Source: Streptomyces sp. NBC_00576
GTDB lineage: Bacteria > Actinomycetota > Actinomycetes > Streptomycetales > Streptomycetaceae
DNA: 64,000 bases
Direction of reading: 5' to 3'
NCBI RefSeq assembly: GCF_036345175.1
Contig: NZ_CP107780.1
Coordinates: 8,246,001 to 8,310,000 of the forward strand
Part shown: positions 43,471 to 51,198 of the stretch, in pieces
How positions within the stretch are numbered: the first letter of the stretch is position 1
Layout: the number at the start of each line of letters is the position of its first letter
Position numbers and translations under genes: made by a program
Notes under the pieces: generated by a model
What the model was told of the DNA's origin: nothing
The model's input: only the letters and a program-made list of their open reading frames with translations
Database searches by the model: none

Positions 43471-44957
43471 GCGGAAGCATCTGGATGCCGCCCGGAGCGG
43501 GGCCCGGCACACTCCCCGCCATTCCCCGGCAGCGCACCGCCCCCAGCTGGGCGGAGCCCGACCCCCTCGACCAACTCGCGGGCAGACTGGACGATTTCAT
43601 AGCCGCCGCCGTCCACCCGGACGAGATAGCGGCCCTCCTGGAGTCCGACGGCCTGTCGGACGACCAGATACGTGAGCGGTACGGCCTCAAGAACTCCTTC
43701 GCACTCGCCGAGGAACTGTACGACCGGGTCGAGCGCCGCTATCCCGAACCGGAGGGCCCGGCTCACGACCCCTGGCGGACAGGCCTGTTGGGCTGTCTCC
43801 TGAGAGGCATCGTCTTCGCCCTCCCCGGCCTCGGCTACGTCCTCGGGGCCCCGCTCCTCGCCGGCCCGAAGGACGACCTGGGCCTCCCGGCCGGCACGAT
43901 CCCGCTCCTGGTCGGCGCTCTGTGCGGCTGGACCTGGAACCAGGGGCTCGCTCACCGGGCGTACTCCTGGCTCGGGTTGGGTGACCGCTCGTCCGCCCGT
44001 CGCTCCCTCCTGATCGGCGCCCCCGCCGGGGCACTCCTCGGCTCCCTGGTCGCCCTCTGCGCCATCGGCACCGCCGGCACCGGCGCGGTCGCCTTCGCCG
44101 CAGGCCAGTCCTGCTACCTGGCCGCCGCCACCGCACTACTCGTCCTGGGCCGCGAACGAGCCCTGCTGTTCGCCCTGTTGCCGATGGCAGCGGGAGCGGT
44201 CCTGGCCATGATCCGCCCGGTGCCCGACGAGGCGAGAGTCGTCCTGCTGCTGGGTTCCCTAACTGCGGTGGTCGTCCTGGGGTTCCGCGAAATGGCGCCC
44301 ACTGGAAGCGCCCCAAAGGGGCGCGGGGCTGTACTTGATTTGCGGCTACCGCCGCGTGGGCGCGACCAGCCACGACGCAGCCGCAGACGACCGACAACAA
44401 CGACCCCCAGACTCACAGGCTCCCTCCCATACGCCCTGTTCGGCCTCGGCAGCGGCATCCTCGTCCTCTACGCGGCCCTGGGCGACGCCCCCGCCGCCGT
44501 CGCACTCACCCTCAGCATGGGCCCCGCCGAATGGCTACTGCACCGCTTCCGCAGCGGCGGCCTCGCCGGCCTCCGCTCCAGCAGCACGTCGAAGGACTTC
44601 TGGCGCACGACGGCCCGCACCCTTGTCGGGTGCCTCGCCGCTTACCTCGCCACCCTGCTCGCCCTCAGCCTCGCCACCGCCGCCCTGTGGCCGCACGCCC
44701 CGGGCGTGGCAGGCGTCCGGCTGGCCGGCCTGCTCCTCCTGGGCGTGGTCCTGTGGACGGGCCTGCTGCTCCAGTCCTTCGGCGCCGTCCTCAGCGCGGC
44801 CGTGATCTGCTGCGTCGCCGCCCTCGCCCAGACCCTGGCCCTGGCGACCCACGCGGGCAGCCCGCACTGGGTGGGCCTGACCGTGTACGGGGCGGCGGCC
44901 GGCGTCCAGGCCGCCCTGGTCAGCGGCCTGCTGGGCAGAGCAACCGCCCACCGCTGA
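43467..44957 (+). CDS. 12-TM membrane protein coupled to PelF, with in-frame repeat
   Basis: A 496-residue protein. The first ~95 residues are soluble (HPDEIAALLESDGLSDDQIR, NSFALAEELYDRVERRYPEP). Twelve hydrophobic segments follow, from ALPGLGYVLGAPLLAG to VYGAAAGVQAALVSGLLG. The topology equals that of PelG-type flippases, but the sequence does not show that family clearly. A chain exporter or synthase partner of PelF is the best inference. It starts at a GTG within the PelF stop. Between TM6 and TM7, residues about 281-307 are encoded by a dispersed repeat (44308-44386), making a basic loop (RLPPRGRDQPRRSRRR). Confidence 0.85.
   Translation: MSGSIWMPPGAGPGTLPAIPRQRTAPSWAEPDPLDQLAGRLDDFIAAAVHPDEIAALLESDGLSDDQIRERYGLKNSFALAEELYDRVERRYPEPEGPAHDPWRTGLLGCLLRGIVFALPGLGYVLGAPLLAGPKDDLGLPAGTIPLLVGALCGWTWNQGLAHRAYSWLGLGDRSSARRSLLIGAPAGALLGSLVALCAIGTAGTGAVAFAAGQSCYLAAATALLVLGRERALLFALLPMAAGAVLAMIRPVPDEARVVLLLGSLTAVVVLGFREMAPTGSAPKGRGAVLDLRLPPRGRDQPRRSRRRPTTTTPRLTGSLPYALFGLGSGILVLYAALGDAPAAVALTLSMGPAEWLLHRFRSGGLAGLRSSSTSKDFWRTTARTLVGCLAAYLATLLALSLATAALWPHAPGVAGVRLAGLLLLGVVLWTGLLLQSFGAVLSAAVICCVAALAQTLALATHAGSPHWVGLTVYGAAAGVQAALVSGLLGRATAHR
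44308..44386 (+). repeat. Dispersed repeat family 1, copy D, inside a coding sequence
   Basis: GCGCCCC-AAA-GGGGCGC hairpin, GCGGGGCTGTACTTGATTTG, a CGGCTACCGCCG hairpin and TGGGCGCGACCAGCC: the same order of elements as copies A, B and E, but within and in frame with the 12-TM gene. Confidence 0.88.
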
Positions 44958-44986
44958 CCCCCAGTTGAACGGATGAAGACCCCCAC

Positions 44987-45637
44987 ATGAGCACCAGCAG
45001 TCTCCTGGTCCCGTACTACGAGCACCCGTCCGTCCGCCCCGCCGAATGGGAGGCGATCCTCGCCGCCGCGCCCCGCCTGTACGGGGTGGTTCTGAACCCG
45101 GCCAGCGGCCCCGGCGACCGCCCCGACCCGGCGTTCGTCGAGATCGCCGCCCGACTGCGCGCGCAGGACGTACGGGTGCTCGGGTACGCCGACACCGACT
45201 ACGCCCGGCGACCGGTCGCCGCCGTCATCCGCGACCTGGTCCGCCACCACGACTGGTACGGCGCGGACGGCGCCTTCCTCGACCAGGTCACCTCAGGACC
45301 GGACCGGTTCGACCACTACCGCCGGCTGGCGTCGGCGGCCTGGGGCGCCGGCATCCGCACCCTCGCCCTGAACCACGGCGTCCCGCCGCACCCCTCGTAC
45401 GCCAGGATCGCCGACGTCCTGGTGACCTTCGAGGGCACCTGGGACACGTACCGCACCGAGCGCCCCCACCCCTGGCGCACCCCGGGAACCCGCCTGTGCC
45501 ACCTCGTCTACGGGGTCCCGCCGGACGCCGACCCCGAAACGGAGGCCAGAACCCGGGGCGCCGCCCTGCACTGCGCGGTCCCCGGCACCGGAGACCATCC
45601 GTGGGGCACCCTGCCCCACGCCGTGCCCGTGGGCTGA
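44987..45637 (+). CDS. Spherulin-4/Sph3-like glycoside hydrolase (GH135-type)
   Basis: A 216-residue protein of the spherulation-specific family 4: LLVPYYEHPSVRPAEWEAIL start, GVVLNPASGPGDRPDPAF, VLGYADTDYARRPV, HHDWYGADGAFLDQVTSG and ALNHGVPPHPSY. Fungal Sph3 (GH135) cleaves galactosaminogalactan and is needed to make it. Asp/Glu residues in the GYADTDY and ADGAFLDQ strands are candidate catalytic residues. No signal peptide is visible, so it may act in the cytosol, be exported by another route, or start further upstream. It is 29 nt downstream of the 12-TM gene, in the same operon. Confidence 0.85.
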   Translation: MSTSSLLVPYYEHPSVRPAEWEAILAAAPRLYGVVLNPASGPGDRPDPAFVEIAARLRAQDVRVLGYADTDYARRPVAAVIRDLVRHHDWYGADGAFLDQVTSGPDRFDHYRRLASAAWGAGIRTLALNHGVPPHPSYARIADVLVTFEGTWDTYRTERPHPWRTPGTRLCHLVYGVPPDADPETEARTRGAALHCAVPGTGDHPWGTLPHAVPVG

Positions 45638-45644
45638 CTGCCCC

Positions 45645-46502
45645 TCAGCCGAGCGACAGCACGACCAGTGCCGCCGTCGCCGCCGTCTCCGCGAGGGCGC
45701 CGAAGACATCGCCGGTGACCCCGCCGAAGCGGCGCGTGCAGTGCCGCAGGAGGAGCTCCGCGGCGACGCAGGACAGGACGACCGCGAGGGCGGTGCGGAC
45801 GATGTCGTCCGCGCCGAGGAACGCGCCGAAACCGGCCGCCAGGGCCGTGACCAGGGCCGCCGTCAGCAGCGCCGAGCGCACGGGCACCGTTCCCGCGACC
45901 GCTGCCCCCAGCCCCTCGGGCCGGGCGGGCGGTACGCCGGTGCGGGCGGCCAGAGTGAGGGCCAGCCGGGCGGCGGTCGCCGAGACGACGGCGGCGAGCG
46001 CGCCCCTGGCCCATGAGTCGCCGTACGCCTGTGCGAGCGCGGCCACCTGGGCCAGCAGGACGAACAGAAGGGTGATCACCCCGAACGGGCCGATGTCCGA
46101 CTGCTTCATGATCCGCAGCGCGTCCTCGGCGGGCTTGCCGCTGCCCAGCCCGTCGGCGGTGTCGGCGAGACCGTCGAGATGCAGCCCCCGGGTGAGGACG
46201 GCGGGCACGGCGGCCGAGGCGACGGCTGCGAGCAGCGCACCCGCGCCCAGGAACAGCAGCAGCAGACCGACCCCGGCGGCACACCCACCGACGACCAGAC
46301 CGGCCACCGGCGCGCACAGCATGCCGCCACGCGCCGCGTCCCGGTCCCAGCGGGTCACCCTCACCGGCAGGACGGTCAGCGTGCCGAAGGCGAACCGCAC
46401 CCCGTCGAGGGGGGTGTGGGGGGCCTGGGGGTCGGAGGGCGTGGGTGTAGGCGGGGGCGTGGACACCGGCGCAGAGTACCCGGCGGGGTGCGGGCTGCCC
46501 AT
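45645..46502 (-). CDS. cobS: Adenosylcobinamide-GDP ribazoletransferase
   Basis: A ~285-residue integral membrane enzyme of the last cobalamin assembly step, joining alpha-ribazole to adenosylcobinamide-GDP. The family motif LTRGLHLDGLADTADGLGSG with metal-binding Asp residues, followed by ALRIMKQSDIGPFG, is clear. Multiple TM helices follow. The N-terminal ~25 residues are Pro/Thr-rich. The start is uncertain: ATG at 46502 or GTG at 46466, neither with a good ribosome binding site. cobT and the cobU fusion lie 3-8 kb away. It is convergent with the spherulin-like gene, 7 nt apart. Confidence 0.93.
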   Translation of the reverse strand: MGSPHPAGYSAPVSTPPPTPTPSDPQAPHTPLDGVRFAFGTLTVLPVRVTRWDRDAARGGMLCAPVAGLVVGGCAAGVGLLLLFLGAGALLAAVASAAVPAVLTRGLHLDGLADTADGLGSGKPAEDALRIMKQSDIGPFGVITLLFVLLAQVAALAQAYGDSWARGALAAVVSATAARLALTLAARTGVPPARPEGLGAAVAGTVPVRSALLTAALVTALAAGFGAFLGADDIVRTALAVVLSCVAAELLLRHCTRRFGGVTGDVFGALAETAATAALVVLSLG

Positions 46503-46556
46503 GGCGAGGACCGAACAAGCAGCCCTCAACGTCCGATAACTGGATAAAGTGCCCAC

Positions 46557-47321
46557 ATGGGTCATTGGCTGGAGCGGAACATCATCGAGCCGGGCAAGCT
46601 GCCGCTGCTCCTGGCGCTCGCCGCGTTCGTACTGACGTTTCTCATCACCCGGGTCGTCACCCGGATGATCCGTGCGGGCAAGGGGCCGTTCGGCAACGTC
46701 AAGGCGGGCGGTATGCACATCCATCACGTCGTCCCCGGGGTCGTGCTGACCGTCGTGGGCGGCTTCGGGGCCGTGGCCAGCGGACAGCACGGGTTCGGCG
46801 CGGGCCTGTGCGCGGTGCTGTTCGGGATGGGCGCCGGCCTGGTGCTGGACGAGTTCGCGCTGATCCTGCATCTGGACGACGTCTACTGGACCGAGGCCGG
46901 CCGGCAGAGCGTCGAGGTGGTGGTGCTGACGGCGGCGCTGGTCGGCCTGGTCCTGCTGGGCTTCCTGCCGTTCGGGGTGAACGACCTCAGCGACGAGGAC
47001 GTCCAAAACCGGGGCGGACTCATGCTCAGCGTCGGCGTCAACTTCTGCTTCTCCCTCCTCGCCCTGAGCAAGGGCAAGGCCCGTACGGCGATCTTCGGCG
47101 TGATCATCCCCTTCGTCGCGATCCTCGGCGCAGTCCGTCTGGCCCGACCCGGCTCATCCTGGGCGAAGCGCTTCTACGGCCGCCGTCCGCGCACCCGTTC
47201 CCGCTCCATCCTGCGCGCCTACCGCCACGACCGCCGCTGGGCCGGCCCCCGGCGCCGTATCCAGGATCTGATCGGCGGCAAGCCCGACCCCGAGCCGACC
47301 CGCACCCCCGTGAGCCGGTGA
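46557..47321 (+). CDS. Conserved actinobacterial membrane protein
   Basis: A 254-residue protein with about five or six TM helices: LLLALAAFVLTFLITRVV, VVPGVVLTVVGGFGAVASG, GLCAVLFGMGAGLVLDEFAL, VVVLTAALVGLVLLGFLPFG, FGVIIPFVAILGAVRL. A conserved His-rich loop (GGMHIHHVVPG) and an acidic pair (LHLDDVYW) could bind metal. The C-terminal tail is strongly basic. No function is known. The ATG at 46557 is 7 nt after a TAAAGT -10-like hexamer (46544-46549), suggesting a leaderless mRNA. Its 3' end overlaps the convergent gene by about 100 nt. Confidence 0.88.
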   Translation: MGHWLERNIIEPGKLPLLLALAAFVLTFLITRVVTRMIRAGKGPFGNVKAGGMHIHHVVPGVVLTVVGGFGAVASGQHGFGAGLCAVLFGMGAGLVLDEFALILHLDDVYWTEAGRQSVEVVVLTAALVGLVLLGFLPFGVNDLSDEDVQNRGGLMLSVGVNFCFSLLALSKGKARTAIFGVIIPFVAILGAVRLARPGSSWAKRFYGRRPRTRSRSILRAYRHDRRWAGPRRRIQDLIGGKPDPEPTRTPVSR

Positions 47322-48016
47322 CGCATCGCCATGAGCCGTTGACGCATCGCGGAGACCCCGCACAGGACGAATACGGCCACGATGGCGGCCAGATGCTCCT
47401 TGCCCGCGAGGTTGTCCTTGAGGACCACCTCCACCACCATCGCGACGATCACCGTACCGGCGGTCACGTACGCCCGGTAGCGCCACCCCAGGAACACGGC
47501 GAGGCCCACCACGGCTGCCGACGGGCCGGTGTCCACGACGTGCGCGTCCGTGCCGGGCAGTCCGAGGAAGCCCGCCGGGCCCACGGCGATGCCCACGCGC
47601 GCGTAGAGCGTGCCGGCGAGGGTGGCGACGTACGCGATGGTGAGGGTGCGCCACCAGCCGAGGCAGATCTCGGCGAGGCCGAAGACGATCAGGAGCTGCG
47701 CCAGGGCGCCCCACACCGGCAGGTCGGGGGCGGGCACGAAGAGGGAGAGCGGGGTGCGCAGGAGGGCAAGCCAGAGGGGGTCCTCGGCGCGGACGGCACC
47801 GATGTCCTGGATGAACCCGTAGCCCCAGGACTGGTGCTGCGTGAACTGGACGAGAGCGGTCAGACACACGACACCGAGCGTCATGGACAGCGCCCGCCAA
47901 CGCCGCCGGAGCAGGGGCTCCCGTACGGCGACGTACAGCGGCCCCCATTCGGCGCGGGCCCGGCGGGCGACCGTACTTGTCGGACCGGCCGTAGCCATCA
48001 GATCGACCGTGCCCAT
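47219..48016 (-). CDS. Rhomboid-like multi-pass membrane protein
   Basis: A 265-residue protein with about six TM helices (ALSMTLGVVCLTALVQFT; LLIVFGLAEICLGWWRTL; AYVATLAGTLYARVG; AAVVGLAVFLGWRY; VTAGTVIVAMVVEVVL; LAAIVAVFVLCGV). The layout recalls rhomboid proteins, but no convincing GxSG/His catalytic pair is present, so activity is doubtful. The ATG at 48016 overlaps the stop of a 9-codon mini-ORF that itself overlaps the upstream gene's stop. ATG 47998 (MATAG) is an alternative start. Its 3' end overlaps the convergent gene. Confidence 0.8.
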   Translation of the reverse strand: MGTVDLMATAGPTSTVARRARAEWGPLYVAVREPLLRRRWRALSMTLGVVCLTALVQFTQHQSWGYGFIQDIGAVRAEDPLWLALLRTPLSLFVPAPDLPVWGALAQLLIVFGLAEICLGWWRTLTIAYVATLAGTLYARVGIAVGPAGFLGLPGTDAHVVDTGPSAAVVGLAVFLGWRYRAYVTAGTVIVAMVVEVVLKDNLAGKEHLAAIVAVFVLCGVSAMRQRLMAMRHRLTGVRVGSGSGLPPIRSWIRRRGPAQRRSWR

Positions 48017-48041
48017 CAGACGGTGCCCGATATCTGCGTGC

Positions 48042-49811
48042 TCATCTCTTCGACTCCAGGTGCTTGCGGTGCAGCCACTTCGGCAGTCCCGGCGCCTCCA
48101 GGAAGCCCTCCGCCCGCGCCGCGGCGATGCCGATGCGCGGCAGGTCCGCGCTCTTCTCGAAGAGCAGGAACCGGGGTTCCCAGATGGGCCGGTACTTCGC
48201 GTTGGCGCGGTACAGCGACTCGATCTGCCACCAGCGGGAGAAGAAACTGAGCAGCGAGCGCCACAGCCTCAGTACCGGCCCTGCGCCGATGCGCCCGCCA
48301 CGTTCGAAGACGGAACGGAACATCGCGAAGTTGAGTGAGACCTGAGTGATCCCGATCTCGTGGGCACGCTGGAGAAGTTCGATCACCATGAACTCCATCA
48401 GCCCGTTGTCGGAGTCGCGGTCGCGCCGCATGAGATCGAGCGACAGCCCGTGCGGCCCCCACGGCACGAAGGAGAGCACAGCCCTCAACTCCCCTTTCCC
48501 GTCAGCACATTCCAGCATCACGCACTGCCCGTCGCCCGGGTCGCCGAGCCGCCCGAGCGCCATGCTGAACCCGCGCTCGGTGGCGCCGTCCCGCCAGTCG
48601 TCGGCACGCTGGAGGAGGTACGTCATCTCGGCGGCCGGGATGTCCGCGTGGCGTCGGACGCGCACGGTGTACCCGGCCCGCTTGACCCGGTTGTAGGCCT
48701 GCCGGACGGTCCGCATGGCCCGCCCCTCCAACGTGAAGTCGGCGGTCTCGACCAGGGCCTCGTCGCCGAGTTCCAGGGCGTCGAGGCCGTGCCGCGCGTA
48801 CACCGTCCCGGCCTCCTCGCCCGCCCCCATCACGGCCGGGATCCAGCCGTGGGCGCGGGCCTCGGCGAGCCACGGTTCGATGGCGCCGGGCCACGCCTCC
48901 GGGTCGCCGATCGGATCACCGGCGGCCAGGGAGACCCCGCCCACGACGCGGTAGGCGACGGCGGCCTTGCCGGTGGGGGACCAGACGACGCTCTTCTCAC
49001 GGCGCAGGGCGAAGTAGCCGAGGGAGTCACGGTCGCCGTTGCGGTCGAGGAGCGCGCGCAGCCGGGCCTCGTCGTCCTCGGTGAGCGGGTCGACGGCACG
49101 ACGGGAGCGGAAGGCGGCGTAGAGGACGGCGAGGATCAGCACCGTACTCATGACGTTGATGGTGACGTCGACCCAGTTGGGCGTGGAGATCCCCGCGAAG
49201 CCCGAGTCGTCGGCGGCGACGGAGATCAGCCGCATCGTGCCGTAGCTCCAGCGCTCCAGGAGCGTCGAACGGTGGCTGTCCTGCGCCTGGTTGGCGACGG
49301 TGACGAGGAGCGCGGCGAGGAGCGAGCAGACGAGCAGACCGCCGACCGCGACGGCGGCGGCGAGCCGCGGGTTGGACCGGTCGCCCTTGGCGTAGAACTC
49401 GCGCCGCCCCACGACGAGAGCGGCGACGAAGGCGGCGGTGAGGACCAGCGAGATCCAGTTCTGCGCGTGCTCCCGGATCTCCGCGAAGAACATGGCGAAC
49501 CCGAACAGCAGCAGGAACAGCGTGCTGATCACGATGTTCAGGATCCAGGCTGCCCGTTTACGGCGCCGCATGGTGATCGCGAGGAACATCGTGAACACAC
49601 CGGAGGCGAAGCCGGCGGTCAGCAGATACGGCGTGAAGAAGTTCTCCTCGTTGTGCCGCCGCACGTCGTTCCCGAAGGAGACCCACACCGCGCTGAGGAG
49701 ATTGACGAAGGTGACGACCCGCAGATACCAGACGGCGAAAGCGGCCGCGCGCCGCGAGGCGGTGGTACTGGCACGTCGCTGAGCGTTCGGCGTGAGCCGG
49801 GCATCTCCCAT
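48042..49811 (-). CDS. MprF-like phosphatidylglycerol lysyltransferase
   Basis: A 589-residue membrane protein. Six or so TM helices lie in the first ~250 residues (for example TFVNLLSAVWVSFG, ILNIVISTLFLLLFGFAMFF). A C-terminal LPG_synthase_C/DUF2156 acyltransferase domain follows (YRVVGGVSLAAGDPIGDPEA, RRDRDSDNGLMEFMVIELLQ, SLNFAMFRSVFERGGRIGAG, YRPIWEPRFLLFE). In the family this domain transfers lysine from Lys-tRNA to phosphatidylglycerol, lowering surface charge. There is no attached lysyl-tRNA synthetase, unlike mycobacterial LysX. The ATG at 49811 has no ribosome binding site but follows a TATGAT hexamer by 8 nt, suggesting a leaderless mRNA. Confidence 0.93.
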   Translation of the reverse strand: MGDARLTPNAQRRASTTASRRAAAFAVWYLRVVTFVNLLSAVWVSFGNDVRRHNEENFFTPYLLTAGFASGVFTMFLAITMRRRKRAAWILNIVISTLFLLLFGFAMFFAEIREHAQNWISLVLTAAFVAALVVGRREFYAKGDRSNPRLAAAVAVGGLLVCSLLAALLVTVANQAQDSHRSTLLERWSYGTMRLISVAADDSGFAGISTPNWVDVTINVMSTVLILAVLYAAFRSRRAVDPLTEDDEARLRALLDRNGDRDSLGYFALRREKSVVWSPTGKAAVAYRVVGGVSLAAGDPIGDPEAWPGAIEPWLAEARAHGWIPAVMGAGEEAGTVYARHGLDALELGDEALVETADFTLEGRAMRTVRQAYNRVKRAGYTVRVRRHADIPAAEMTYLLQRADDWRDGATERGFSMALGRLGDPGDGQCVMLECADGKGELRAVLSFVPWGPHGLSLDLMRRDRDSDNGLMEFMVIELLQRAHEIGITQVSLNFAMFRSVFERGGRIGAGPVLRLWRSLLSFFSRWWQIESLYRANAKYRPIWEPRFLLFEKSADLPRIGIAAARAEGFLEAPGLPKWLHRKHLESKR

Positions 49812-49826
49812 GGAGAGCGATCATAT

Positions 49827-49850
49827 GGGGCATGTTGTGCGGCATGCCCC
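49827..49850. promoter_or_regulatory. Inverted repeat in the MprF-like gene promoter
   Basis: GGGGCATG-n8-CATGCCCC lies just upstream of the TATGAT -10-like element of the MprF-like gene (minus strand), around the expected -35 position; a candidate operator. Confidence 0.45.
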
Positions 49851-49878
49851 AAATGCCTCTCGGGATGTATCCCTCCGG

Positions 49879-51027
49879 TCAGGGGGCCTCTGTCTCTCCG
49901 GCCGCCTCTGCTGAGGGGGTCTCCTCCTCGACCACAGGAGTCGTCTCGTCCGCCTCCACCGTCTCCACCGCTTCCTCCGCCTTGGACACCTCCGGCAGCT
50001 CCGCCGCCAGTGCCGCCGCGGCCTGGACCAGCGGCAGGGCCAGCAACGCCCCGGCCCCCTCGCCAACGGTCACCCCGTGGTCGAGCAGCGGCTCCAGCGC
50101 CATCCGGTCGAGCGCCTTCGCCTGGGCGGGCTCCCCGCTGCTGTGCCCGGCCAGCCACCAGTCCGGCGCCCGGAAGGCGACCCGCTGCCCGACCAACGCA
50201 CAGGCGGCCGACACCACACCGTCCAGGATCACCGGCATCTTGCGCACCGCGCTCTGCAGCAGGAACCCGGTCATCGCGGCGAGGTCGGCGCCACCCACCG
50301 TCGCCAGCAGCTGCAACTGGTCCCCGAGCACCGGCCGGGCGCGCCGCAGCGCGTCACGGATCGCGGCGCACTTGCGCATCCACGCCAGGTCGTCGATCGG
50401 CAGCCCGCCCCGCCCGGTGACCACGGACGCGTCCGTCCCGCACAGCGCGGCCACCAGCACCGACGCGGCCGTGGTCCCGCCCACGCTCACATCGCCGAGC
50501 ACCACCAGATCCGTACCGGAGTCGGCCTCCTCGTCGGCGACGGCGACCCCCGCCAGGAAGGCGGCCTCCGCCTCCTCCGTGGTCAGCGCGTCCTCGACGT
50601 CGATCCGTCCGCTGCCGCGCCGCACCCGGTGCCCCGCGACCTCGCCGGGCAGCGCGTCCGGCTCGCAGTCCAGCGCCACGTCGACGACACGGACGGGCAC
50701 ACCGAGCCGCCGGGCGAGCACGGCGACGGGGCTGGAGCCGTCCAGGACGGCCCGCACGGACTGCGCGGCGCTGCCGGCGGGGCGCGCCGACACACCCAGC
50801 GCGGCGATCCCGTGATCCCCCGCGAACAGCACGACACGCGGCCGCTCGACCGGCCGTACCGGCACGGAGGACTGTGCCGCCGCCAGCCACTCACCCAGGT
50901 CGTCGAGGCGCCCGAGCGACCCGGGCGGCACGATCTGGCGCTCCCGGCGCGCCTCCGCGTCGCGGCGGACGCCGCCGTCGGGGCGCTCGATCAGATCGGT
51001 GAAGTCGTCGAGATTAAGCGAGCTCAT
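49879..51027 (-). CDS. cobT: Nicotinate-nucleotide-dimethylbenzimidazole phosphoribosyltransferase
   Basis: A 382-residue enzyme that makes alpha-ribazole phosphate for the cobalamin lower ligand. Family motifs are PPGSLGRLDDLGEW, LFAGDHGIAALGVSARP, VVLGDVSVGGTTAAS, LLATVGGADLAAMTGF, WWLAGHSSGEPA and the catalytic Glu region GVTVGEGAGALLALPL. The C-terminal ~40 residues are an acidic Glu/Thr/Val tail not needed for the fold. The ATG at 51027 has no clear ribosome binding site but follows a TACTGT hexamer by 7 nt. It is divergent from a methyltransferase gene. Confidence 0.96.
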   Translation of the reverse strand: MSSLNLDDFTDLIERPDGGVRRDAEARRERQIVPPGSLGRLDDLGEWLAAAQSSVPVRPVERPRVVLFAGDHGIAALGVSARPAGSAAQSVRAVLDGSSPVAVLARRLGVPVRVVDVALDCEPDALPGEVAGHRVRRGSGRIDVEDALTTEEAEAAFLAGVAVADEEADSGTDLVVLGDVSVGGTTAASVLVAALCGTDASVVTGRGGLPIDDLAWMRKCAAIRDALRRARPVLGDQLQLLATVGGADLAAMTGFLLQSAVRKMPVILDGVVSAACALVGQRVAFRAPDWWLAGHSSGEPAQAKALDRMALEPLLDHGVTVGEGAGALLALPLVQAAAALAAELPEVSKAEEAVETVEADETTPVVEEETPSAEAAGETEAP

Positions 51028-51198
51028 TCGCCGAACAGTACCGGCAGCGATCGAACACGGTGCCGTCACGTTGGAGCCATGTCATTGCGCCCACGATCGC
51101 GATCCCCTACGTAACGTTTTGATGCGTAATGTCGTACGGCGCTTCAGCGCACCGCACCGGTGCACCGCTTCGGTACACCGCTTCAGCAGGAGCCGCCC

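Noticed and set aside
39779..45637. A complete Pel operon (PelA to PelG)
   Set aside because: Only PelF is recognisable; PelB, PelC, PelD and PelE are absent, and the deacetylase and glycosidase look more like Agd3 and Sph3.
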